From Bradyrhizobium hipponense (GTDB lineage: Bacteria > Pseudomonadota > Alphaproteobacteria > Rhizobiales > Xanthobacteraceae), in contig NZ_VSTH01000132.1 of NCBI RefSeq assembly GCF_008123965.1, forward strand, positions 1-56,164: 56,164 bases of DNA, read 5' to 3'. Shown one piece after another: positions 10,131-18,540 of the stretch. The position numbers were made by a program, and so were the translations under genes. Each line of letters opens with the position of its first letter. Position 1 is the first letter of the stretch. Under the pieces are notes generated by a model. It worked only from the letters and a program-made list of their open reading frames with translations, had not been told where the DNA came from and did no database searches.

Positions 10131-10936
10131 CACGCAGCTCCCACGGAGGCGGCCGAGCCGAAGAAAACCTCGCCGGCCGCCACCGGCAGGCGTCGGCCGT
10201 CAGTGGTGCGGACGATCAGGCAACCGGCGTCGTCGATCGTGTCAAAAATGCCTTCCAGCGTCGTCGCTCCCGTATTGATCGCGACCCGCTCGCCAAGGCC
10301 GGCGGCACGCTCCAGCCACAGCTTGCGGATCTCGGCAAAGCCGCGACCATTGTCCCAGATACCGCGGAACTCCACCCAGGCGTCCGACAGCGCTGCAAAC
10401 AGCTCTTCCGCGCTGATCTGGACGCCGAGGGCGGCCAGCGACACGGCCGGGGTCGGTGTGCCCTCTGGCGCCGCCACGACATTGGTGCCGATGCCGACGA
10501 CCACGGCAAGGCGGTCGCCGACGGCTTCGGCTTCCAGCCCGATGCCGACCAGCTTCTTGCCGTTCGCAAGAACGTCATTCGGCCACTTCAGGGCGTATCT
10601 GGGCCTGTCAGGACCGAGTCGCAGCGCGGCCTCGAGGCTGACCTTCTGCAGCGCGGCTTCTTCCGCGAGCCCCGCCGCAAAACCGATCGTGGCGGCAACC
10701 GCGGGGGCGACGTCGACGACCTCGAGCACACTGGCCGCCAGATTGCCGCGCGGCGCGATCCAGGGGCGCTGGCGCCGACCGCGCCCGGCGGTCTGCTCGG
10801 ACGTCACGAACCAAGTCGGGCCGCGTTCGCCGGCGCGAGCGCTTGCGATCGCCTCGGTGTTGGTCGAGCCGGTCCGCTCGAAGGCTGCGAGCTTGTAGCC
10901 CGCCGACGCTGCGCGAGGACCTAGCGCGAACCCCAT
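10130..10936 (-). CDS. birA: Biotin--[acetyl-CoA-carboxylase] ligase
   Basis: Joins biotin to biotin-carboxyl carrier proteins through biotinyl-AMP. 268 residues. The adenylate-binding loop shows as TAGRGRRQRPWIAPRGNLAAS, followed by YALKWPNDVLANGKKLVGIG and the C-terminal SH3-like domain (LPVAAGEVFFGSA). There is no N-terminal winged helix, so it is a group I enzyme that should not repress biotin genes. The start lies 1 nt after the nuoN stop and its TGA overlaps the rnj ATG, so it sits tightly in the operon. Confidence 0.94.
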   Translation of the reverse strand: MGFALGPRAASAGYKLAAFERTGSTNTEAIASARAGERGPTWFVTSEQTAGRGRRQRPWIAPRGNLAASVLEVVDVAPAVAATIGFAAGLAEEAALQKVSLEAALRLGPDRPRYALKWPNDVLANGKKLVGIGLEAEAVGDRLAVVVGIGTNVVAAPEGTPTPAVSLAALGVQISAEELFAALSDAWVEFRGIWDNGRGFAEIRKLWLERAAGLGERVAINTGATTLEGIFDTIDDAGCLIVRTTDGRRLPVAAGEVFFGSAASVGAA

Positions 10937-10937
10937 C

Positions 10938-12374
10938 CTAAAACAGCGACTTTGCCGCGGCGGATGCGACGCTCACCACCGGGCCCGCGAACAGCGCGAA
11001 GAGAATGTTGAACAGGCCCGCGACCGCCAGCACCGTCTTCACTTCGATGCGCACGGGATCGACCTGGCCGGCCGGCTCGTCGAAATACATCGTCTTGATG
11101 ATGCTGAGATAGTAGTAGGCGCCGACCACGCTGGTCAGAACGCCGATCACCGCCAGCGTGAACAAATTGGCCTTGATCGCCGCGACGAAGACGTACCATT
11201 TGGCGAAGAAGCCGGCGAGCGGCGGGATGCCGGCGAGCGAGAACAGCAGCATCGCGAACATGAAGGCGAGCAGCGGATTGGTCCGCGACAGGCCGGCGAA
11301 ATCGCTGATCTGCTCGACGGCCTGGCCGTTGCGGCGCATGGCAAGGATGATCGAGAACGAACCGAGCGTCATCGCGACGTAGATCACGATGTACATCAAG
11401 ACGCCCTGCGCGCCCTCGACGGTGCCGGCGGCGAGCCCGACCAGGGCAAAGCCCATATGGCCGATCGAGGAATAGGCCATCAGGCGCTTGATGTTGCTCT
11501 GGCCGATCGCGGCGAAGGAGCCCAGCGCCATCGAGGCGATCGCCACGAACACCAGGATCTGCTGCCACTGCGAAAGGATGCCGGGGAATGCGGTGAGCGT
11601 GACGCGGGTGAAGACCGCGAGCGCAGCGACCTTCGGCGCCGAGGCGAAGAAGGCGGTCACCGGCGTCGGCGCGCCCTCGTAGACGTCGGGCGTCCACATG
11701 TGGAACGGCACCGCCGAGACCTTGAAGCAGAGGCCCGCGAGCAGGAAGACAAGGCCAAACACCAGGCCGACATTCGAGACCGTCGCGGCCGCCGCGATGC
11801 CGCTGAAGCTGACCGTGCCGGTGAAGCCGTAAATCAGCGAGGCACCGTAGAGCAGCATGCCCGAGGACAGCGCGCCGAGGACGAAATACTTCAGGCCGGC
11901 TTCGGTCGACTTGGCGTTGTCGCGGTTCGAGGCCGCCACGACGTAGAGTGCGAGCGACATCAGCTCGAGGCCGAGATAGAGCGAAATCAAATCGCCGGCC
12001 GAGATCAGCACCATCATGCCGAGCGTCGAGAGCAGCACCAGGATCGCGTATTCGAAGATGCGGCGCGACGGATCGGACAGGAATTCGGTCGAGAGGACCA
12101 GCGTCACCGCCGAGCCGATCAGGGCCAGGATCTTCATGAAGCGCGCAAAATCATCGACGATGAAGCTGCCGCCGAAGGTCACCTGCTTGCCCGCGGGCTG
12201 GAGGTACACGAGCACGCCGACCGCGACCAGGAGCAGGACCGAAAGCGAGGTGACCGTTTTGGTCGTCTCCTGCCCGCGATAGGCGCCCAGCATCAGCAGT
12301 GCCATGGCGCCGACCGCGAGCACGAGCTCGGGCAGCACCGGCGCCAGTTGATAACCTGCAGTCTCAAAGCTCAT
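10938..12374 (-). CDS. nuoN: NADH-quinone oxidoreductase subunit N
   Basis: Membrane-arm antiporter-like subunit of complex I, 478 residues, about 14 helices. Conserved proton-channel features are seen: LYLGLELMSLALYV with the functional Glu of helix 5, LCFKVSAVPFHMWTPDVYEG with the helix 7 Lys and the discontinuous helix, and NIKRLMAYSSIGHMGF. ATG 12374 is 22 nt after the nuoM stop. It is last of the nuo genes, as is usual. Confidence 0.97.
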   Translation of the reverse strand: MSFETAGYQLAPVLPELVLAVGAMALLMLGAYRGQETTKTVTSLSVLLLVAVGVLVYLQPAGKQVTFGGSFIVDDFARFMKILALIGSAVTLVLSTEFLSDPSRRIFEYAILVLLSTLGMMVLISAGDLISLYLGLELMSLALYVVAASNRDNAKSTEAGLKYFVLGALSSGMLLYGASLIYGFTGTVSFSGIAAAATVSNVGLVFGLVFLLAGLCFKVSAVPFHMWTPDVYEGAPTPVTAFFASAPKVAALAVFTRVTLTAFPGILSQWQQILVFVAIASMALGSFAAIGQSNIKRLMAYSSIGHMGFALVGLAAGTVEGAQGVLMYIVIYVAMTLGSFSIILAMRRNGQAVEQISDFAGLSRTNPLLAFMFAMLLFSLAGIPPLAGFFAKWYVFVAAIKANLFTLAVIGVLTSVVGAYYYLSIIKTMYFDEPAGQVDPVRIEVKTVLAVAGLFNILFALFAGPVVSVASAAAKSLF

Positions 12375-12396
12375 GGCGATATCCTGACCTGCCCGC

Positions 12397-13905
12397 TCAC
12401 GGGAGCAGTGCGGCGGCCTTCACGGCCGTCACAGCGGTGTTGTAATTGTTGACGAGTTGCTGGACCGAGGCCGCCGACATGTCGAGCACCGGCTTCGGAT
12501 AGATGCCGAACAGGATCGTCAGCGCGATCAGCGGAAACAGCGTCAGGCATTCCCGGAAGGTGAGATCCTTCATGCTCATCATCGAGGGCTTGACCAGCGC
12601 CCCGAACACGACCTTGCGGTAGAGCCAGAGCGCGTAGCAGGCCGACAGGATCACGCCGAAAGTGGCGAAGAACGCGGTCGGGATCGAGACCTTGAAGGTG
12701 CCGAGCAGCGTCATGAACTCGCCGACGAAGCCGCTGGTTCCGGGCAGGCCGACATTGGCCATGGTGAAGACCATGAAGGTCAGCGCGTATAGCGGCATCC
12801 GGTTGACGAGGCCGCCATAGGCCGCGATTTCGCGGGTGTGCATGCGGTCGTAGACGATGCCGACGCAGAGGAACAGCGCGCCGGAGACGATGCCGTGCGA
12901 GACCATCTGGAACACGCCGCCGGCGACGCCCTGCATGGTGCCGGCGAAGATGCCCATGGTGACGAAACCCATGTGCGCGACCGAGGAGTACGCAATCAGC
13001 TTCTTCATGTCGTCCTGCATCAAGGCCACCAGCGAGGTGTAGATGATGGCGATCGCCGAGAGCGTGAACACCAGCGGCGCGAAGTCATGCGAGGCCAAGG
13101 GGAACATCGGCAGCGAGAAGCGCAGGAAGCCGTAGCCGCCCATCTTCAACAGGATCGCGGCCAGCACCACCGAGCCCGCGGTTGGCGCCTCGACGTGCGC
13201 GTCGGGGAGCCAGGTGTGCACCGGCCACATCGGCATCTTCACCGCGAACGAGGCGAAGAAAGCGAGCCAGGCCCAGGTCTGCAAGCTGCGCGGCACGGCG
13301 GTGTGCATCAGGGTCGGGATGTCGGTGGTGCCGCCGTTCCAGTACAGCGCCATGATGGCGAGCAGCATCAGGACCGAGCCGAGCAGCGTGTAGAGGAAGA
13401 ACTTGAAGGAGGCGTAGACCCGCCGCGGGCCGCCCCAGACCCCGATGATCAGGAACATCGGGATCAGGCCGCCTTCGAAGAACAGATAGAACAGCACGAG
13501 ATCGAGCGCCGAGAAGGTGCCGATCATCAGCGTTTCCAGGATCAGGAACGCCATCATGTATTCCCGGACGCGGTTGGTGACCGCCTTCCAGCTCGCGATG
13601 ATGCAGAACGGCATGATGGCGGTGGTCAGGATCAACAGCGGCAGCGAAATGCCGTCCACGCCCATGTGGTAGGTGATGCCGGTGGCGAGCCAGTTCGCCT
13701 TTTCGACGAACTGGAAATCGGCGTTGGACGGGTCGAAGCGCATCACCAGGATCACCGACACCGCGAAGGTGATCAGCGTGGTCCATAGCGCGATCCAGCG
13801 CGAATTGCGCCGGGCGGCCTCGTCATCGCCGCGGCTGAGATAGACGATCAGCGCACCGACCAGCGGCAGGAACGTCGTGACCGATAGGATGGGCCAGGTC
13901 GTCAT
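12397..13905 (-). CDS. nuoM: NADH-quinone oxidoreductase subunit M
   Basis: Antiporter-like membrane subunit of complex I, 502 residues, about 14 helices. Diagnostic segments are LFYLFFEGGLIPMFLIIGVW (helix 5 Glu), FAVKMPMWPVHTWLPDAHVE (helix 7 Lys and the loop before discontinuous helix 7), and DDMKKLIAYSSVAHMGFV. It directly abuts nuoL with no spacer, which fits translational coupling. Confidence 0.97.
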   Translation of the reverse strand: MTTWPILSVTTFLPLVGALIVYLSRGDDEAARRNSRWIALWTTLITFAVSVILVMRFDPSNADFQFVEKANWLATGITYHMGVDGISLPLLILTTAIMPFCIIASWKAVTNRVREYMMAFLILETLMIGTFSALDLVLFYLFFEGGLIPMFLIIGVWGGPRRVYASFKFFLYTLLGSVLMLLAIMALYWNGGTTDIPTLMHTAVPRSLQTWAWLAFFASFAVKMPMWPVHTWLPDAHVEAPTAGSVVLAAILLKMGGYGFLRFSLPMFPLASHDFAPLVFTLSAIAIIYTSLVALMQDDMKKLIAYSSVAHMGFVTMGIFAGTMQGVAGGVFQMVSHGIVSGALFLCVGIVYDRMHTREIAAYGGLVNRMPLYALTFMVFTMANVGLPGTSGFVGEFMTLLGTFKVSIPTAFFATFGVILSACYALWLYRKVVFGALVKPSMMSMKDLTFRECLTLFPLIALTILFGIYPKPVLDMSAASVQQLVNNYNTAVTAVKAAALLP

Positions 13906-16005
13906 TTACTGGCCTCCTAAGCCGAACATGAACCAGGTGATCAGGCCGGCGGCACCGATCAGCATGGCGAATGCGTAGTGATAGAGATAGCCGGTCTGGA
14001 TCTTGACCACTTGGCGGGTGAGATCGAGCACGCGTGCCGAAACGCCGTCGGGACCGAGGCCGTCGATGATGAAACCGTCGCCCTTCTTCCAGAGCTGGTA
14101 GCCGATCCACTTCGCCGGGCGGACGAAGATGAAGTCGTAGAGCTCGTCGAAGTACCATTTGTTGAGCAGGAACTGGTACAGCATCGGCTGGGTCTTGGCG
14201 AGCTCGACCGGCAGATACGGCCGGCGGATATAGAACAGGTACGAGACGAGGAAGCCGAGTACCATCATCACCGTCGGCAGCAAGGCGATGGTCTCGGGGA
14301 TGTGGTGCATCTCCTCGATGATATGCGGGTTCATCTTCACGGACTCGCGGAAGAACTCCTCGATGCCGTGGCCGGCGAACAGCTCCTTGAACGGGAAGCC
14401 GGCCATGATCGAGCCGACCGCGAGCACGCCGATCGGGACCAGCATCCAGACCGGAGCCTCGTGCGCCGCCTCATAGTGATGGTCGTCATGTGGCTCGCCA
14501 TGGAAGGTCTTGAAGATCAGGCGCCAGGAGTAGAACGAGGTCAGGCCAGCGGCGACAACGGTCATCAGGAAGCCGTACATCGCGAACGGATTGTGCGCGG
14601 CGTAGGCTGACTCGATGATGGCGTCCTTGGAGAAATAGCCGGCCGTGAGCGGGAAGCCGGTGAGCGCGAGCGTGCCGACAACCATCACCGCATAGGTGTA
14701 GGGAATCTTGCGCCACAGGCCGCCCATGCTGCGGATGTCCTGCTCGTGATGCATCGCGTAGATCACCGAGCCGGAGCCCAAGAACAGCAGCGCCTTGAAG
14801 AAGGCGTGCGTGAACAGATGGAACATGCCGACCGAATAGGCCCCCGCCCCCATCGCCACGAACATGTAACCGAGCTGCGAACAGGTCGAATAGGCGACGA
14901 TGCGCTTGATGTCGTTCTGGACGAGGCCGATGGTCGCGGCGAAGAACGCGGTGGTCGCGCCGAAGAACATCACGACGGCCTGGGCGTTCGGCGCCAGCTC
15001 GAACAACGGCGACAGCCGCGCCACCATGAACACGCCGGCGGTGACCATGGTCGCGGCATGGATCAGCGCCGAGACCGGGGTCGGGCCTTCCATCGCGTCC
15101 GGCAACCAGGTGTGCAGCAGGAACTGCGCCGACTTGCCCATCGCGCCCATGAACAGCAGCAGGCACGTCAAGGTCAGCGCGTCGGCGTGCCAGCCGAGGA
15201 AGTCGATCGTCTTGCCGGTGAGGCCGGGCGCGGCGTGGAAGATGGTCTCCAAATCGGTCGAGCCGGCCAGCATGAAGATCGCGAAGATGCCGAGCGCGAA
15301 GCCGAAATCGCCGACGCGGTTGACCACGAAGGCCTTGATCGCGGCCGCGTTCGCCGACGGCTTCTGGTACCAGAACCCGATCAAGAGGTAGCTGGCGAGA
15401 CCCACGCCTTCCCAGCCGAAGAACAGCTGCACGAGGTTGTCGGCGGTCACCAGCATCAGCATGGCGAAGGTGAACAGCGAGAGATAACCGAAGAAACGTG
15501 GCCGGTACGGGTCCTGGTCCATGTAGCCGATGGAATAGAGGTGCACCAGCGAGGACACGGTGGTCACCACCACCAGCATCACGGCGGTGAGCGTGTCGAC
15601 CCGCAGCGACCAGTAGACCTGGAGATCGCCGGAGAAGATCCACGGCAACAGCTGGATCCGGGCGTCGTGGTGCATGAAGCCGACATCGACCAGCGTCATC
15701 CAGGACAGCGCCGCCGACACGAACAGCAGCGCGGTGGTGATCAGCTCAGCCGCGCGCGAACCCTGCGCCGGCGGCTCCGAGACGTCGTGGTCGTCGTGCC
15801 CGTCGCCGGGCTCGTGGTGGGTCTCGTGGATGACGGACGCATCCTCGTTGATCGTATCGGACGCATGCGCCTGCGCGCCGCGACCGTGGTTGTCGTGATG
15901 CTCGACCGTGTCGCCTGAGGGGTTACGGGCATGCGCGCCGAACAGCGCGATCAAGCCAGCCAGAATGGCGCCCAGCAGAGGCAGAAAGACAATTGCCTGG
16001 ACCAT
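13906..16005 (-). CDS. nuoL: NADH-quinone oxidoreductase subunit L with His-rich loop
   Basis: Distal antiporter-like subunit of complex I, 699 residues, longer than the approximately 613 of E. coli. LFFGWEGVGLASYLLIGFWY and AQFLLHTWLPDAMEGPTPVS are the conserved proton-channel segments, and the C-terminal part contains the lateral helix that ties the membrane arm together. Between the first and second helices there is an inserted hydrophilic stretch (residues about 24-82) with ten histidines and many acidic residues. Related His-rich loops occur, as far as I recall, in Rhizobiales NuoL proteins; a metal-binding role is only a guess. Confidence 0.97.
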   Translation of the reverse strand: MVQAIVFLPLLGAILAGLIALFGAHARNPSGDTVEHHDNHGRGAQAHASDTINEDASVIHETHHEPGDGHDDHDVSEPPAQGSRAAELITTALLFVSAALSWMTLVDVGFMHHDARIQLLPWIFSGDLQVYWSLRVDTLTAVMLVVVTTVSSLVHLYSIGYMDQDPYRPRFFGYLSLFTFAMLMLVTADNLVQLFFGWEGVGLASYLLIGFWYQKPSANAAAIKAFVVNRVGDFGFALGIFAIFMLAGSTDLETIFHAAPGLTGKTIDFLGWHADALTLTCLLLFMGAMGKSAQFLLHTWLPDAMEGPTPVSALIHAATMVTAGVFMVARLSPLFELAPNAQAVVMFFGATTAFFAATIGLVQNDIKRIVAYSTCSQLGYMFVAMGAGAYSVGMFHLFTHAFFKALLFLGSGSVIYAMHHEQDIRSMGGLWRKIPYTYAVMVVGTLALTGFPLTAGYFSKDAIIESAYAAHNPFAMYGFLMTVVAAGLTSFYSWRLIFKTFHGEPHDDHHYEAAHEAPVWMLVPIGVLAVGSIMAGFPFKELFAGHGIEEFFRESVKMNPHIIEEMHHIPETIALLPTVMMVLGFLVSYLFYIRRPYLPVELAKTQPMLYQFLLNKWYFDELYDFIFVRPAKWIGYQLWKKGDGFIIDGLGPDGVSARVLDLTRQVVKIQTGYLYHYAFAMLIGAAGLITWFMFGLGGQ

Positions 16006-16012
16006 AGCCGGG

Positions 16013-16321
16013 TTAACCCTTCATCAGATTGACGTCCTCAACCGCGATCGAGCCGCGGTTGCGGAAATAGACCACCAGGATGGCGAGACCGATCGCGGCT
16101 TCCGCAGCCGCGACCGTCAGCACCAGAAGTGCGAAGACCTGGCCGACGATGTCGCCGAGGAAGGTCGAGAACGCCACGAGGTTGATGTTGACCGAGAGCA
16201 GGATCAGCTCGATCGACATCAGGATGACGATGATGTTCTTGCGGTTCAGGAAGATGCCGAGGATGCCGAGCGTGAACAGGATCGCGCCGACCGCCAGATA
16301 GTGCCCAAGCCCGACCGTCAT
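16013..16321 (-). CDS. nuoK: NADH-quinone oxidoreductase subunit K
   Basis: Small membrane subunit, 102 residues, three helices. Conserved buried glutamates are in LMSIELILLSVNIN and VAAAEAAIGLAI, as needed for proton transfer. ATG 16321 (MTVGLGHYLAV) overlaps the nuoJ TGA as ATGA; a GTG/ATG three codons earlier would lengthen it without family support. The stop is 7 nt before nuoL. Confidence 0.97.
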   Translation of the reverse strand: MTVGLGHYLAVGAILFTLGILGIFLNRKNIIVILMSIELILLSVNINLVAFSTFLGDIVGQVFALLVLTVAAAEAAIGLAILVVYFRNRGSIAVEDVNLMKG

Positions 16322-16956
16322 TTCACCCACTCCGCCGCATCGGCATCCGAGAGCCCCTGCCCCGGCGCCACTTTGCGCATCGCCATCGCCATCTCGGGCG
16401 TGCGCGCGTTCTGAACGTTGATGTCCTGCCGCTTCACGCTCGCCTTGTGCCGTAGCGTCAGCACGATGGCGCCGATCATCGCAACCAGCAGCACCATGCC
16501 TGCGAGCTGGAAGTAGTGGATGTACTTCGTGTAGAGCACGAGCCCGAGCGCCTCGGTGTTGGAGACATTGGTCGGGATCGCCGCCGTGATGGTCTTGGCG
16601 ACGCCGGGGTTGATGACCCAGAAGCCGACGGTGAGCAGCAGCTCGAACAGGAAGATGCCGCCGATCACCAGGCCAATCGGCAGGTATTCGATGAAGCCCT
16701 CGCGCAGCTCGAGGAAGTCGACGTCGAGCATCATGATCACGAACAGGAACAGCACCGCGACCGCGCCGACATAGACCACGATCAGGATCATCGCCAGAAA
16801 TTCGGCGCCCATCAGCACGAACAGGCCGGAGGCGTTGACGAAGGCCAGGATCAGGTACAGCACGGAGTGCACGGGATTGCGCGAGACAATCACCATCACC
16901 GCCGAGGCGACGCAGACGCCGGCGAAGAGATAGAAGAACAGCGCGGGAAGGATCAT
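16318..16956 (-). CDS. nuoJ: NADH-quinone oxidoreductase subunit J
   Basis: Membrane subunit with five helices, 212 residues. ARNPVHSVLYLILAFVNASG-like sequence (here SRNPVHSVLYLILAFVNASG) and the helix 3 segment FLAMILIVVYVGAVAVLFLF, which contains the pi-bulge involved in active/deactive change, identify it. The C-terminal tail (about residues 170-212) is polar and variable. It starts 9 nt after the nuoI stop. Confidence 0.97.
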   Translation of the reverse strand: MILPALFFYLFAGVCVASAVMVIVSRNPVHSVLYLILAFVNASGLFVLMGAEFLAMILIVVYVGAVAVLFLFVIMMLDVDFLELREGFIEYLPIGLVIGGIFLFELLLTVGFWVINPGVAKTITAAIPTNVSNTEALGLVLYTKYIHYFQLAGMVLLVAMIGAIVLTLRHKASVKRQDINVQNARTPEMAMAMRKVAPGQGLSDADAAEWVK

Positions 16957-16965
16957 GCTCTCATC

Positions 16966-17460
16966 TCACCGGTACGGCGCGTCGAGCTCGATCGCTTTGG
17001 CGATCTCGCGTTCCCAGCGGTCGCCGTTGGCGAGCAGCTTGGCCTTGTCATAGAACAGTTCCTCGCGGGTCTCGGTCGCGAACTCGAAGTTCGGACCTTC
17101 GACGATGGCGTCGACCGGGCATGCCTCCTGGCAGAGGCCGCAATAGATGCACTTCACCATGTCGATGTCGTAGCGAACGGTGCGGCGGGTGCCGTCGTTG
17201 CGGCGCGGGCCTGCCTCGATGGTGATGGCCTGCGCCGGGCAGATTGCTTCGCACAGCTTGCAGGCGATGCAACGCTCTTCGCCGTTCGGATAGCGGCGCA
17301 GCGCATGCTCGCCGCGGAAGCGCGGCGAGATCGGCCCCTTTTCGAACGGATAGTTCAGTGTCGGCTTCGGCTGGAAGAAATAGCGCATGGCGAGGAAGAA
17401 CGCCGAGACGAATTCCGACAGAAGAAGCGAGCGTGCGGTGGCGTTGACGTTGATACCCAT
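16966..17460 (-). CDS. nuoI: NADH-quinone oxidoreductase subunit I (2x [4Fe-4S] ferredoxin)
   Basis: Carries clusters N6a and N6b, passing electrons from NuoG toward NuoB. 164 residues. Two CxxCxxCxxxCP motifs, CIACKLCEAICP (about 64-75) and CIYCGLCQEACP (about 104-115), are intact. ATG 17460 (MGINVNATARS) is chosen; a longer open frame extends into nuoH and is not used. The start is 8 nt after the nuoH stop. Confidence 0.97.
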   Translation of the reverse strand: MGINVNATARSLLLSEFVSAFFLAMRYFFQPKPTLNYPFEKGPISPRFRGEHALRRYPNGEERCIACKLCEAICPAQAITIEAGPRRNDGTRRTVRYDIDMVKCIYCGLCQEACPVDAIVEGPNFEFATETREELFYDKAKLLANGDRWEREIAKAIELDAPYR

Positions 17461-17468
17461 GACGGCCC

Positions 17469-18536
17469 TCACTTCGGCGCGATGCCGGCGAAATGCAGCA
17501 CGCCCGCCACCACGATCACCATCGCCAGCGACAGCGGCAGGAATACCTTCCAACCGAGGCGCATCAGTTGATCGTAGCGGTAGCGCGGCACGATCGCCTT
17601 TGCCATCGCGAACAGGAAGAACATGAAGAACACTTTGAGCGAGAACCAGATGATCCCCGGCACCCAGTTGAAGGGCGGCAGGTCCACCGGCGGCAGCCAG
17701 CCTCCGAGGAACAGGATCGTGGCCATCGCGCACATCGTGACGATCGCGACATACTCGCCGAGCATGAATAGCAAGTACGGCGTCGAGCCGTACTCGACCA
17801 TAAAGCCGGCGACCAGCTCGGACTCGGCTTCGACGAGATCGAACGGAGGCCGATTGGTCTCCGCCAGCGCCGAGACGTAGAACACCACGAACATCGGGAA
17901 CAGCGGCCAGACGTACCAGTTCAGGATGGTGAGCTGCGGCAGCCCGATCAGGCTGGCAAGGCCGCGCGCATGCTGGGCCTCGACGACCGCCGACAGGTTC
18001 AGCGTGCCGGCGCAGAGCAGCACCGTGATGATGACGAAGCCGATCGAGACCTCATAGGACACCATCTGCGCTGCCGAGCGCAGTGCGGCCAGGAACGGGT
18101 ATTTCGAGTTCGACGACCAGCCGGCCATGATGATGCCGTAGATCGACAGCGACGAGATCGCGAAGATGAAGAGGATGCCGACATTGATGTCGGAGATCAC
18201 CCAGCCGAGATTGGTCGGGATCACCGCCCAGGCCGCGAGCGCGAGCACGCAGGACACCAGGGGTGCCAGCAGGAATACGCCCTTGTTGGCGCCGGACGGG
18301 ATAATCGGCTCCTTCAGTACGAACTTGAGCAGGTCGGCGAAGGACTGGAACAGGCCCCAGGGGCCGACCACGTTCGGGCCGCGCCGGATCTGCACCGCCG
18401 CCCAGATCTTGCGGTCGGCGAGCAGGATGTAGGCGATCGCGACCAGCAGCACGACCAGCACCAGGACGCTCTGCGCGATCATGATGATCAGTGGCCAGAG
18501 GAAACCGGTCCAGAATGCGCTTTCGAAGAATTCCAT
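17469..18536 (-). CDS. nuoH: NADH-quinone oxidoreductase subunit H
   Basis: Membrane subunit that forms much of the quinone chamber, 355 residues, eight or more helices. The signature loops RRGPNVVGPWGLFQSFADLLK and AETNRPPFDLVEAESELVAG (quinone-site acidic loop) and GGWLPP are all present. It is spaced 4 nt after nuoG. Length and motifs match the mitochondrial ND1 homologue. Confidence 0.97.
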   Translation of the reverse strand: MEFFESAFWTGFLWPLIIMIAQSVLVLVVLLVAIAYILLADRKIWAAVQIRRGPNVVGPWGLFQSFADLLKFVLKEPIIPSGANKGVFLLAPLVSCVLALAAWAVIPTNLGWVISDINVGILFIFAISSLSIYGIIMAGWSSNSKYPFLAALRSAAQMVSYEVSIGFVIITVLLCAGTLNLSAVVEAQHARGLASLIGLPQLTILNWYVWPLFPMFVVFYVSALAETNRPPFDLVEAESELVAGFMVEYGSTPYLLFMLGEYVAIVTMCAMATILFLGGWLPPVDLPPFNWVPGIIWFSLKVFFMFFLFAMAKAIVPRYRYDQLMRLGWKVFLPLSLAMVIVVAGVLHFAGIAPK

Positions 18537-18540
18537 CAGC

